From Mesorhizobium sophorae (lineage in GTDB: Bacteria; Pseudomonadota; Alphaproteobacteria; Rhizobiales; Rhizobiaceae), in assembly GCF_002270415.1 (NCBI RefSeq), contig NZ_NNRI01000024.1:95217-159216 (forward strand): 64,000 nt of DNA, read 5' to 3'. The position numbers were made by a program, and so were the translations under genes. Shown one piece after another: positions 17,389-25,105 of this stretch. Position 1 is the stretch's first letter; every line of letters begins with the position of its first letter. The notes below the pieces were generated by a model, which saw only the letters and a list, made by a program, of their open reading frames with translations, was not told the DNA's origin and searched no databases.

Positions 17389-17901
17389 ATGATCGCCGAT
17401 CGATGGCCGATGCGGCTAACTCTTCTCTGTGCCATTTACGCGTGCATGATCGCCACAGCGCCGGCCCTTGCTGGCGAGAAAGTCGATCTGGTGCGTGTCG
17501 ACAAGTCGGACCGGCGGCTGGAGTTGATTGGCGGCGGCAAGGTCCTGCGAAGCTACAGCATCGCGCTCGGCGGCGATCCGCTTGGGCACAAGCACCAGGA
17601 GGGCGATCAACGCACACCGGAGGGGCGCTATGTCCTCGACTGGCGCAACCCGAACAGCATCGCCCACAGGTCGATCCATATCTCCTATCCCAATGCCGAC
17701 GATCCGGCCGCCGCAAAGACTCGCAATGTCGATGCGGGAGGCATGATCATGATCCACGGCCAGCCAAACGGTTTCGGCTGGTGGGGCTGGCTGCTTCAAT
17801 TGGTCGACTGGACCGACGGCTGTATTGCGGTTACGGACTCCGACATGGACGAAATCTGGGCAATGGTGGCCGATGGGACGCCGATCGAGATCGAGCGGTA
17901 A
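17389..17901 (+). CDS. L,D-transpeptidase (YkuD) family protein
   Basis: A periplasmic protein of 170 residues with a signal peptide (cleavage after ALA-GEK) and a YkuD domain. The domain shows DKSDRRLELIGGG at its start, the catalytic histidine in MIMIHGQPNG, and the Cys in WTDGCIAVTDSDMDEIW. The family makes 3-3 crosslinks in peptidoglycan or attaches proteins to it. An in-frame ATG at 17410 would also give a complete signal peptide; no strong ribosome site decides between them. It is followed three bases later by the DUF983 gene. Confidence 0.88.
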   Translation: MIADRWPMRLTLLCAIYACMIATAPALAGEKVDLVRVDKSDRRLELIGGGKVLRSYSIALGGDPLGHKHQEGDQRTPEGRYVLDWRNPNSIAHRSIHISYPNADDPAAAKTRNVDAGGMIMIHGQPNGFGWWGWLLQLVDWTDGCIAVTDSDMDEIWAMVADGTPIEIER

Positions 17902-17904
17902 GCA

Positions 17905-18291
17905 ATGAGCGACGACAAGGCGATCTGGCCGCCCATCGATCCAATCTCGGCCGGCTTGCACGGTCGCTGCCCCCGCTGCGGCGAGGGGCAGCTGTTTTCC
18001 GGCTTCCTCACCGTTGGCAAGCGCTGCACCAATTGCGGCCTCGACTATTCCTACGCCGATGCCGGCGACGGACCGGCGGTCTTCGTCATCCTGATCATCG
18101 GTTTCATCATCGTCGGCCTGGCGCTCTGGGTCGAAGTGACGCTCAGCCCGCCGCTCTGGCTGCATCTGCTGCTCTGGATTCCGCTGGCTGTTGCGCTGTG
18201 CCTGACGGCGCTTCGGCTGATCAAGGGCGTGCTGCTCACACTGCAATACCGCAACAAGGCGGCCGAGGGCCGGCTGGATCGCGGCGAATGA
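17905..18291 (+). CDS. DUF983 zinc-ribbon membrane protein
   Basis: A 128-residue protein with an N-terminal zinc-ribbon pattern (RCPRCGEGQLFSGFL, then KRCTNCGLDYSYADAGDG) and two transmembrane helices (VFVILIIGFIIVGLALWVE and LLLWIPLAVALCLTALRLI). DUF983 genes commonly sit between coxC and SURF1 in alphaproteobacteria, which suggests a role in oxidase biogenesis, though the function is unproven. It overlaps the SURF1 start by four bases. Confidence 0.9.
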   Translation: MSDDKAIWPPIDPISAGLHGRCPRCGEGQLFSGFLTVGKRCTNCGLDYSYADAGDGPAVFVILIIGFIIVGLALWVEVTLSPPLWLHLLLWIPLAVALCLTALRLIKGVLLTLQYRNKAAEGRLDRGE

Positions 18292-19043
18292 GCGAGGCAT
18301 CCATTAGAGCTGGAGGCCGCTCGCGGCCAAGGACGGCATTGCTGCTTGGCCTTGGGCTGGTGCTGTTTTTGATCCTGCTGGCGCTCGGCACCTGGCAGGT
18401 CCAGCGTCTGCACTGGAAGGAAGGTTTGCTGCAGACCATCGATCAGCGTACGCACTCGGCGCCGCAGCCGCTCGCCGAGGTCGAAAGGGAATTCGCCTCG
18501 ACCGGGGACGTCGACTATACGCCGGTGACCGTCAGCGGAACCTTCCTGCATTCCGGCGAACGGCATTTCTATGCCACCTGGGAAGGCGAAGCCGGCTTCA
18601 ACGTCTACACGCCGCTGGCCCTCGACGATGGCCGCTTCGTGCTGATCAATCGCGGCTTCGTACCCTACGATCTCAAGGATGCCGGCAAGCGCGCCAAGGG
18701 GCAGGTGACGGGCAAGGTGACGGTCACCGGCCTCGCCCGCAACCCGCTGCCGGCAAAACCGTCGATGATGCTTCCTGACAACGACGTGGCGAAGAACATC
18801 TTCTACTGGAAGGACCGCGACGCGATGGCGGCGAGCGCCGGGCTGCCGGCGGGCGCCACGCTGGTGCCGATCTTCATCGACGCTGACAAGACGCCGAATC
18901 CGGGCGGATTGCCGGTCGGCGGCGTCACCATCATCGACCTGCCGAACAGCCACCTGCAATATGCGATGACCTGGTATGGCCTCGCCGCCGCACTCGCCGC
19001 CGTGCTCATTCTGCGGCTTCGCCGCCCCTTGAAAGAGGAATGA
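18288..19043 (+). CDS. SURF1 family oxidase assembly protein
   Basis: A 251-residue inner-membrane protein with the SURF1 layout: an N-terminal helix (LLGLGLVLFLILLALGTWQV) followed by QRLHWKEGLL, a periplasmic domain with HSGERHFYATWEG and VLINRGFVPYDLKD, and a C-terminal helix (LQYAMTWYGLAAALAAVLI). SURF1 binds haem A and helps load it into subunit I. The ATG at 18288 overlaps the DUF983 stop; the frame is open far upstream to 17319, but only this start gives the family N terminus. Confidence 0.94.
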   Translation: MSEASIRAGGRSRPRTALLLGLGLVLFLILLALGTWQVQRLHWKEGLLQTIDQRTHSAPQPLAEVEREFASTGDVDYTPVTVSGTFLHSGERHFYATWEGEAGFNVYTPLALDDGRFVLINRGFVPYDLKDAGKRAKGQVTGKVTVTGLARNPLPAKPSMMLPDNDVAKNIFYWKDRDAMAASAGLPAGATLVPIFIDADKTPNPGGLPVGGVTIIDLPNSHLQYAMTWYGLAAALAAVLILRLRRPLKEE

Positions 19044-19122
19044 AGGCGACCGCCGCCCCCTTGCACTTGACAGGGCAGGGGTAGGCACCTCATTTCGGCT
19101 TTGATCAACCGGCCAGGATTTA

Positions 19123-20133
19123 ATGCTTCAGACAACCACCAAGCCCCCCCTGGCGATCCGGCTCTGCCAGCCGCGCGGCTTTTGCGCCGGCGTCGACCGC
19201 GCCATCCAGATCGTCGTGCTGGCGCTGAAGAAATATGGCGCGCCGGTCTATGTTCGCCATGAGATCGTGCACAATCGCTACGTCGTCGAGGGACTACAAA
19301 GCCTTGGTGCCGTCTTCATCGAAGAGCTCTCCGAGATTCCCGCCGAACATCGGCAGTCGCCGGTCGTGTTCTCGGCGCATGGCGTGCCGAAATCGGTGCC
19401 GGCGGACGCGCAGGCGCGCAACCTCTTCTATCTCGATGCAACTTGCCCGCTGGTCTCGAAGGTCCACAAGCAGGCGATGCGCCACCAGCGGCTTGGCCGC
19501 CACGTGCTGCTGATCGGTCATGCCGGACACCCGGAGGTGATCGGCACCATGGGCCAGCTGCCGGACGGGGCGGTGACGCTGATCGAGACCGAGGCTGATG
19601 CCGCGAAGCTTTCGCCTGCCGATCCGCAGGCGCTTGGCTTCGTTACCCAGACCACGCTGTCGGTCGAAGACACCGCCGGCATCATCCGCGCCTTGCAGGA
19701 TCGTTTTCCGCAATTGCATGCCCCGGCGGCGGAATCGATCTGCTATGCCACCACCAACCGCCAGGAGGCGGTCAAGGAGACCGCGGCCGGCGCTGATCTC
19801 TACCTGATCGTCGGCGCACCCAATTCCTCCAATTCGCGACGCCTAGTCGAAGTGGCGGAGCGTGCCGGCGCCTCGATGTCGCTTCTCGTACAGCGCGCCG
19901 CCGAGATTCCGTGGAATGACATCGCCGGCATCTCGACGCTTGGCCTGTCGGCTGGAGCGTCGGCGCCGGAGATCATCGTCGACGAGATCATCGACGCGTT
20001 CCGCCAGCGCTTCGACGTCACCATCGACCTGGCCGTCACGGCCACGGAAACGGAGGATTTTCCGGTCATGCGGGTACTGCGCGATGTCGAACTGACGCGA
20101 GCCGACATGGCTTTCGTCAATGGAGCCGCGTAA
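19123..20133 (+). CDS. ispH: 4-hydroxy-3-methylbut-2-enyl diphosphate reductase
   Basis: The final MEP-pathway enzyme, a [4Fe-4S] protein that reduces HMBPP to IPP and DMAPP. It has 336 residues. The three cluster cysteines are seen in CQPRGFCAGVDRAIQI, in LDATCPLVSKVHKQ and in SICYATTNRQEAV. Other family landmarks are HEIVHNRYVVEGL and VFSAHGVPKSVP. The ATG at 19123 follows AGGA. The gene is five bases before thrB, so the two are co-transcribed, an arrangement common in Rhizobiales. Confidence 0.97.
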   Translation: MLQTTTKPPLAIRLCQPRGFCAGVDRAIQIVVLALKKYGAPVYVRHEIVHNRYVVEGLQSLGAVFIEELSEIPAEHRQSPVVFSAHGVPKSVPADAQARNLFYLDATCPLVSKVHKQAMRHQRLGRHVLLIGHAGHPEVIGTMGQLPDGAVTLIETEADAAKLSPADPQALGFVTQTTLSVEDTAGIIRALQDRFPQLHAPAAESICYATTNRQEAVKETAAGADLYLIVGAPNSSNSRRLVEVAERAGASMSLLVQRAAEIPWNDIAGISTLGLSAGASAPEIIVDEIIDAFRQRFDVTIDLAVTATETEDFPVMRVLRDVELTRADMAFVNGAA

Positions 20134-20138
20134 GGCAC

Positions 20139-21101
20139 ATGGCGGTCTATACCGACGTTGCCGAAGGCGAACTCGGCGCATTCCTGAAGCAATATCCGGT
20201 CGGTAATCTCCTGTCTTACAAGGGCATCGCCGAAGGCACCGAGAACTCGAACTTCCTGCTGCACACCTCCAGCGGCTCGTACATCCTGACGCTCTATGAA
20301 AAGCGCGTCGAGAAGGCGGATCTGCCGTTTTTCCTCGGGTTGATGGGCCATCTCGCCAAAAAAGGCGTTTCCTGCCCGCTGCCGGTGACCGCGCATGACG
20401 GCAGCGTCATCGGCACGCTCGCCGGCCGGCCGGCGGTCATCATCACCTTCCTCGAAGGGCTTTCGCTGCGGCGGCCGACATCGACGCACTGCGGCGAGGT
20501 CGGCAAGGCCCTGGCCGCCTTGCATCTGGCCGGAGCCGACTTTTCGATGACGCGTCAGAACGCGCTCGCCATCGACGGCTGGCGCAAGCTTTGGAATGCC
20601 GCCCGTGACCGCGCCGACGAGGTTGAGCCGGGCCTGGCTGCCGAGGTCGATGCCGACTTCGCCGACTTCGAGCGGAACTGGCCGAAGGACCTTCCCCAAG
20701 GCATCATCCATGCCGATCTTTTCCCGGACAATGTCTTCTTTCTCGGCGAGAAGCTTTCCGGCCTGATCGACTTCTATTTCGCCTGCGACGACCTCTACGC
20801 CTACGATGTCGCCACCTGCCTCAACGCCTGGTGTTTCGAGAAGGATTTTTCCTTCAACCTGACCAAGGGCAAGGCATTGCTGGCCGGCTATCAGAGCGTG
20901 CGTCTCCTGAGCGACCAGGAAAAGGCGGCGCTGCCGATGCTGGCGCGCGGCTCGGCGCTACGCTTCATGCTGACCCGGCTCTACGACTGGTTGACCGTTC
21001 CCAATGGCGGGCTGGTGATGAAACGCGATCCGACCGAATATATCCGCAGAATGCGATTCCATCGGGCGATCAGATCTCCTTCGGAATATGGATTGGCCTG
21101 A
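20139..21101 (+). CDS. thrB: Homoserine kinase
   Basis: A 320-residue homoserine kinase of the aminoglycoside-phosphotransferase fold (the type used by rhizobia and pseudomonads, unlike the GHMP enzyme of E. coli). It phosphorylates homoserine for threonine synthesis. The kinase motifs are GIAEGTENSNFLLHTSSG for nucleotide binding, GIIHADLFPDNVFF for catalysis and LIDFYFACDD for metal. It feeds threonine synthase, encoded at 29.9-31.3 kb. It is followed 11 bases later by rnhA. Confidence 0.95.
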   Translation: MAVYTDVAEGELGAFLKQYPVGNLLSYKGIAEGTENSNFLLHTSSGSYILTLYEKRVEKADLPFFLGLMGHLAKKGVSCPLPVTAHDGSVIGTLAGRPAVIITFLEGLSLRRPTSTHCGEVGKALAALHLAGADFSMTRQNALAIDGWRKLWNAARDRADEVEPGLAAEVDADFADFERNWPKDLPQGIIHADLFPDNVFFLGEKLSGLIDFYFACDDLYAYDVATCLNAWCFEKDFSFNLTKGKALLAGYQSVRLLSDQEKAALPMLARGSALRFMLTRLYDWLTVPNGGLVMKRDPTEYIRRMRFHRAIRSPSEYGLA

Positions 21102-21112
21102 TATGGGGTATC

Positions 21113-21643
21113 ATGAGCAAACACGTTGAGATCTTCACCGACGGCGCCTGTTCGGGCAATCCCGGCCCTGGCGGCTGGGGCGCGATCCTGCGCTTCAACG
21201 GCACCACCAGGGAGCTTTCCGGCGGCGAGGCGGAGACCACCAACAATCGCATGGAGCTTCTCGCCGCCATCTCGGCGCTGAATGCGTTGAAGGAACCCTG
21301 TACGGTCGACCTTCACACCGACAGCAAATACGTCATGGACGGCATTTCCAAGTGGATCCACGGCTGGAAGAAGAATGGCTGGAAGACCGCCGACAAGAAG
21401 CCGGTCAAGAACGGTGAGCTCTGGCAGGCGCTGGATGAGGCCAACAGACGTCACAAGGTGACCTGGAACTGGGTCAAGGGCCACGCCGGCCATGCCGAGA
21501 ACGAGCGCGCCGACGAACTCGCGCGCGAGGGCATGGCGCCGTTCAAGAGAGGCCCGTTCAAGCCCGCTGCAGTGCCGAAGCCAGCTGCGCAGGCAAAACA
21601 GACGGTAGCAGCGAAGGCGCGGCGCTCGACCCAGAGTTATTGA
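21113..21643 (+). CDS. rnhA: Ribonuclease HI
   Basis: A 176-residue RNase H1 that cleaves the RNA strand of RNA-DNA hybrids. Acidic active-site residues are visible in FTDGACSGNPGPGGWG (Asp), NNRMELLAA (Glu), LHTDSKYVMDGI (Asp) and ENERADELAREG (Asp). The catalytic-loop His is in VKGHAGH. A C-terminal tail of about 25 residues rich in Lys, Ala and Pro extends beyond the E. coli protein and could bind nucleic acid. ATG at 21113 is the family start; the frame is open upstream inside thrB. Confidence 0.96.
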   Translation: MSKHVEIFTDGACSGNPGPGGWGAILRFNGTTRELSGGEAETTNNRMELLAAISALNALKEPCTVDLHTDSKYVMDGISKWIHGWKKNGWKTADKKPVKNGELWQALDEANRRHKVTWNWVKGHAGHAENERADELAREGMAPFKRGPFKPAAVPKPAAQAKQTVAAKARRSTQSY

Positions 21644-21685
21644 ACTCAGGAGCATGTCAGCACTCTCAGGCAGGGAGCCTCGATC

Positions 21686-22279
21686 ATGCCGATCCTGTAT
21701 TATGTCACCCATCCCCAGGTTCAGGTCGATGCCAACATTCCCGTGCCGGAATGGGGGTTGTCCGACATCGGACGAGCGAGAGCGGTTGCAATGCTCGACC
21801 AGCCCTGGATCGGCTCAATCCGGCACATCGTGTCGTCGGCTGAACGCAAGGCGCTGGAAACCGCCGAAATCCTCGCAACGCATCTCGGCCTTGCCATCGA
21901 GGTGAGGGAAAGGATGCATGAGAACGACCGATCGGCGACGGGGTTTTTACCGCCGCCGGAGTTCGAAACGGTCGCGGACCAGTTCTTCGCCAACCCTCAT
22001 GACAGCATTCGTGGATGGGAGCGGGCCATCGATGCCCAGCATCGCATCGTGAGCGAGGTCGACGCCGTGCTCGGCGCCGCCGACGCGGGCGACATTGCGT
22101 TCGTCGGTCATGGCGGCGTCGGAACGCTGCTGCTGCTCGCCCTTAGCGGTCGGCAAATCAGCCGCGAAGCGGATCAGCCGGCGGGCGGCGGCAACCACTT
22201 CGCGTATGATATCGGCCCACGCTGCGTTGTCCACGGATGGCAGCCGATCGACGCACCGGTGCAGCGTCGCGACGATTAA
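21686..22279 (+). CDS. Histidine phosphatase superfamily protein, atypical RHG motif
   Basis: A 197-residue protein of the phosphoglycerate mutase-like fold. The N-terminal motif that is normally RHG reads VTHPQ: the nucleophilic His stays but the Arg and Gly are replaced. The second Arg (SSAERKALETAEIL), the acidic residue (RERMHENDRSA) and the second His (AFVGHGGVGTLLL) are all kept. Activity is therefore possible but altered. A GGGAG ribosome site precedes the ATG. Its substrate is unknown, and the neighbouring genes give no clue. Confidence 0.85.
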   Translation: MPILYYVTHPQVQVDANIPVPEWGLSDIGRARAVAMLDQPWIGSIRHIVSSAERKALETAEILATHLGLAIEVRERMHENDRSATGFLPPPEFETVADQFFANPHDSIRGWERAIDAQHRIVSEVDAVLGAADAGDIAFVGHGGVGTLLLLALSGRQISREADQPAGGGNHFAYDIGPRCVVHGWQPIDAPVQRRDD

Positions 22280-22286
22280 CTTCGCT

Positions 22287-22766
22287 TCAGCGGATCAGCA
22301 ACGCCGTGCCATAAAGCCCGAGCGCGAACACCGTGTGCGACACCAGGTTGAGGGCGCGGACCTGCATCGGGTTGGGCCGTTTCGAGGCGGCCCAGCCGGC
22401 ACCCATGCCGGGCGCCAGCAGGAACCAGCCGGCACCGACGGTGACGATGCCGAGGATGAAGGCCGGCAGGAAGGTCGGCGCCGCCAGCCATGCCGTTCCC
22501 GCCAGCGCGACCAGGATGATGCCGTAGACGATGCCGACAAGATAGTGAAAGGCCCAGCCCAGCGCGACTTCATGCGCGTACGGCTTTGCATCGCCGATAT
22601 CGTCGTGGAAGACCTTACCTTCCCTGAGATGCCACACCCAGCGGCCGACCAGGCCCCAGTTCGGTCGTGGCTGGGCAAACACCGTGTTCAGGAAAATCGC
22701 CCAGATGTCCATCAGCGCCGTGGCGCCGATGCCGATCGCGATACTGCGCCAGAAGATGTCAGACAT
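22287..22766 (-). CDS. DUF2938 membrane protein
   Basis: A 159-residue protein with four predicted helices: IAIGIGATALMDIWAIFLN, WAFHYLVGIVYGIILVALAG, a third around FLPAFILGIVTVGAGWFLLA and a C-terminal one ending LGLYGTALLI. DUF2938 proteins are small integral membrane proteins of unknown function. The ATG at 22766 follows a GGGGGA ribosome site by nine bases. It converges on the histidine phosphatase gene with a seven-base gap. Confidence 0.85.
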   Translation of the reverse strand: MSDIFWRSIAIGIGATALMDIWAIFLNTVFAQPRPNWGLVGRWVWHLREGKVFHDDIGDAKPYAHEVALGWAFHYLVGIVYGIILVALAGTAWLAAPTFLPAFILGIVTVGAGWFLLAPGMGAGWAASKRPNPMQVRALNLVSHTVFALGLYGTALLIR

Positions 22767-22837
22767 CGTCGCGGTCCCCCCAAAGCTGTCGGCGAGGGGA
22801 CCTTGCGGTCCCTGGCCCAACGCTGTCGCCGATATTT

Positions 22838-23320
22838 CTAGAGCTGTCCCAGAATATGAGCCGCGCCGGACTCGTCGACGCCGGGCTTGGTCTCGACATT
22901 GAGCGCCGTGACCTTGCCGTCATCGACGATCATCGAAAACCGCTTCGAGCGCAGTCCCATGCCGGCTGCGGAAAGGTCGTTGTCGAGGCCGACCGCCTTG
23001 GCGAAGTCACCGCTGCCATCGGCGATGAACAGGATCTTGCCTTCCCCGCCGGTGATGCGCGCCCAGGCGCCCATGACGTGGACGTCGTTGACCGAAACGA
23101 CGGCGATGGTATCCACGCCGCGTGCCAGGATGGCGTCATGGTTCTCGAGATAGCCGGGCAAATGGTTGTTGCTGCAGGTCGGCGTGAAAGCGCCCGGAAC
23201 ACCGAAAAGCACAACCTTCTTGCCTGTGAAAATCTCAGCCGACGTGATCGGCTTCGCGCCGTCGGCGGTCATCGTCTTGAAGGTCACATCAGGCAGCTTG
23301 TCGCCAACGGAAATGGTCAT
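22838..23320 (-). CDS. Peroxiredoxin, Prx5 type
   Basis: A 160-residue thioredoxin-fold peroxidase. The peroxidatic Cys sits in FGVPGAFTPTCSNNHLPG, the Prx5 signature, and RSKRFSMIVDDGKV is the typical C-terminal strand. Only one conserved Cys is obvious, so it is probably a 1-Cys or glutaredoxin/glutathione-dependent enzyme reducing hydroperoxides in the cytoplasm. The substrate preference is inferred from the family. It stands alone, with a repeat copy about 90 bases upstream of its start. Confidence 0.94.
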   Translation of the reverse strand: MTISVGDKLPDVTFKTMTADGAKPITSAEIFTGKKVVLFGVPGAFTPTCSNNHLPGYLENHDAILARGVDTIAVVSVNDVHVMGAWARITGGEGKILFIADGSGDFAKAVGLDNDLSAAGMGLRSKRFSMIVDDGKVTALNVETKPGVDESGAAHILGQL

Positions 23321-23409
23321 GAGTTCCTCGTCTGGGAAAATGGGGGAGGTCGTGTGATTGCGTAGCGAACTCGACGGCCCTCTGCAACCGTCAAGGAGCG
23401 GCCTCAGTC

Positions 23410-23507
23410 CATGTCGCCCAAAAAGTGAGCAGCGGTTTTGGCACTACGACATTGACAAAGAGAGGACCAAGTGCGTCGCATGATCCGTTCAATGCGAAGC
23501 GCTTTAA
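23410..23507 (+). repeat. Family A intergenic repeat, diverged copy
   Basis: CATGTCGCCCAAAAAGTG, a GCGGTTTTGG block, ACGACATTGACAAAG and the terminal GCGAAGCGCTTTAA reproduce, in order, the blocks of the copy at 41027-41130. The distal end carries TTAAAGCGC on the minus strand, and its TAA is the stop codon of the DsbD-alpha gene. Confidence 0.7.
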
Positions 23508-24310
23508 GGAAACGGCAAGAGCCCTTCGACGGCGCCGGTCGAACTCGTCAGCGTATAATGAAGCCCGCCATCCGTCGGCGTTGTCGACGGGCGGTCGAGG
23601 ATCGGCACGGTGAAGATCAGCTTGCCGTCCTTTTCGCTGCGGGCAGGGGTGCCGAACATATAATCCCGCTCCCCGGCGACAAAGAAATCCGCCGCCTCCG
23701 GATCGCCGGGAAAGCTCGCCTCGACAACCAGCGTCTCGTGGTCACCCGGCAGCACGTTGATGCCGAAATCGGACCTTGCGGGTGTGGGCAACGCCGCGAA
23801 GCTCGCCTTCACCAGCGCCATGTCTTCGGCATTGTCCGGGTCGGAGCCGGGGTCGACGGTCAGCCGCGTCTGCACCGGAATGCAGATCGTTTCGCAAATG
23901 CCGAGAAAGATGTCGGCGTCGATGACGGCTGGATCTTTGGCCGCCGACAGGGTGAACACGACCGGCAGCGAAACCGGATAGTCGTAGCCTGCCCATTTGC
24001 CATAGCCTTCGTCATGACGCTGCGGCGCCGGGAAGGAAAGGCGGGCGTCGGCGATGTTCGTGCTGGCTGAAATGTCGAGCTGCGGCGGCACGCCCGCGTC
24101 GCCCGGGTCACGCCAGTAGGTCTTCCAGCCGGGCTTGAGCGCTATGTCGAGAACGCCCTGGATGCGGCCAGCGGCATCGGCCTTGCCGCTGGTCACCAGC
24201 CGGACCTTGCCGCCTTCGCTGTTGTACCACGACGATGATGAAGCGGCGGCGGGAAGAACGGTTGCCGATCCGATGGCAGCGCCGAGCAGCAGGATTTTCA
24301 AGCTTTGCAT
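23504..24310 (-). CDS. Stand-alone DsbD-alpha domain protein
   Basis: A 268-residue periplasmic protein with a signal peptide (VLPAAASSSSW). Its main part matches the N-terminal domain of the thiol:disulfide reductase DsbD (PF11412): GWKTYWRDPGDAGVPPQL, YPVSLPVVFTL and the Cys pair in LGICETICIPVQTRL. The membrane (beta) and thioredoxin (gamma) domains of DsbD are absent, so it must take electrons from a separate CcdA/DsbD-like partner not in this window. The stop codon lies inside a family A repeat. The redox role is inferred from the two cysteines. Confidence 0.83.
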   Translation of the reverse strand: MQSLKILLLGAAIGSATVLPAAASSSSWYNSEGGKVRLVTSGKADAAGRIQGVLDIALKPGWKTYWRDPGDAGVPPQLDISASTNIADARLSFPAPQRHDEGYGKWAGYDYPVSLPVVFTLSAAKDPAVIDADIFLGICETICIPVQTRLTVDPGSDPDNAEDMALVKASFAALPTPARSDFGINVLPGDHETLVVEASFPGDPEAADFFVAGERDYMFGTPARSEKDGKLIFTVPILDRPSTTPTDGGLHYTLTSSTGAVEGLLPFP

Positions 24311-24479
24311 GGCGGTGATTTGATCGTCCGTTCGTGGCCGCGCAATGTCTTCATGACCTTGCCGGTATCATATTTGCGTGACCTCGAGGGAAGAATGCTC
24401 TGCCTGGTCACATAGGCTTTGGTCGAATCCCGCACGGTGCATCTTTTCGGCGCTTTGGAAACGCGTTACCTTTGCTGTC

Positions 24480-25088
24480 ATGGACTTGCTGCGCCACAAG
24501 AAGACAGCCGCCAGCCGCGGTTTTCTCGACGATCAGTTCCTGATTGCCATGCCCGGCATGAAGGACGACCGTTTCACGCGCTCGGTCATCTACGTCTGCG
24601 CGCACAGCGATGAAGGCGCGATGGGCCTGATCATCAACCAGACACAGCAGATGCTGTTTCCGGATCTGCTCGTGCAACTGGGCATCATGAACGAACAGGA
24701 AGCGATCCGCTTGCCGGCGCAGGCTCGCGATTTCGTCGTGCGCAATGGCGGGCCCGTCGATCGCAGCCGGGGCTTTGTCCTGCATTCGGGCGACTACCGG
24801 GTGGAATCGTCGCTGACCGTTTCGGACGACATCTGCCTGACCGCGACCGTCGACATATTGCGCGCCATTTCGTCTGGCCGTGGACCCCGTCACGCGCTGA
24901 TGGCGCTCGGCTATTCGGGTTGGGGCGCCGGCCAGTTGGAGACCGAGATCGCCGAGAATGGCTGGCTGACTTGCCCGGCCAACTCCGAGTTTCTGTTCGA
25001 CACCGACATTGAGCGCAAGTACGACCGCATCCTCGCCTCGATCGGCATCGACCTCGCCCATCTCAGCCTCGCCGCCGGACACGCCTGA
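24480..25088 (+). CDS. YqgE/AlgH family protein (UPF0301)
   Basis: A protein of 202 residues with the UPF0301 signature: FLDDQFLIAMPGMKDDRFTR, DEGAMGLIINQ, NGGPVDRSRGFVLHS and ALGYSGWGAGQLETEI. The family is widespread and its biochemical function is unsettled; the AlgH name comes from alginate regulation in Pseudomonas. The ATG at 24480 gives the family start; the frame is open to 24378 but that part is not conserved in character. It is likely cytoplasmic and monocistronic. Confidence 0.93.
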   Translation: MDLLRHKKTAASRGFLDDQFLIAMPGMKDDRFTRSVIYVCAHSDEGAMGLIINQTQQMLFPDLLVQLGIMNEQEAIRLPAQARDFVVRNGGPVDRSRGFVLHSGDYRVESSLTVSDDICLTATVDILRAISSGRGPRHALMALGYSGWGAGQLETEIAENGWLTCPANSEFLFDTDIERKYDRILASIGIDLAHLSLAAGHA

Positions 25089-25105
25089 GCCTCATCACAG
25101 AGGTC

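Noticed and set aside
17319..18287. Upstream extension of the SURF1 frame as a fused protein
   Set aside because: It covers a terminator hairpin and two other supported genes; the family N terminus begins at 18288.
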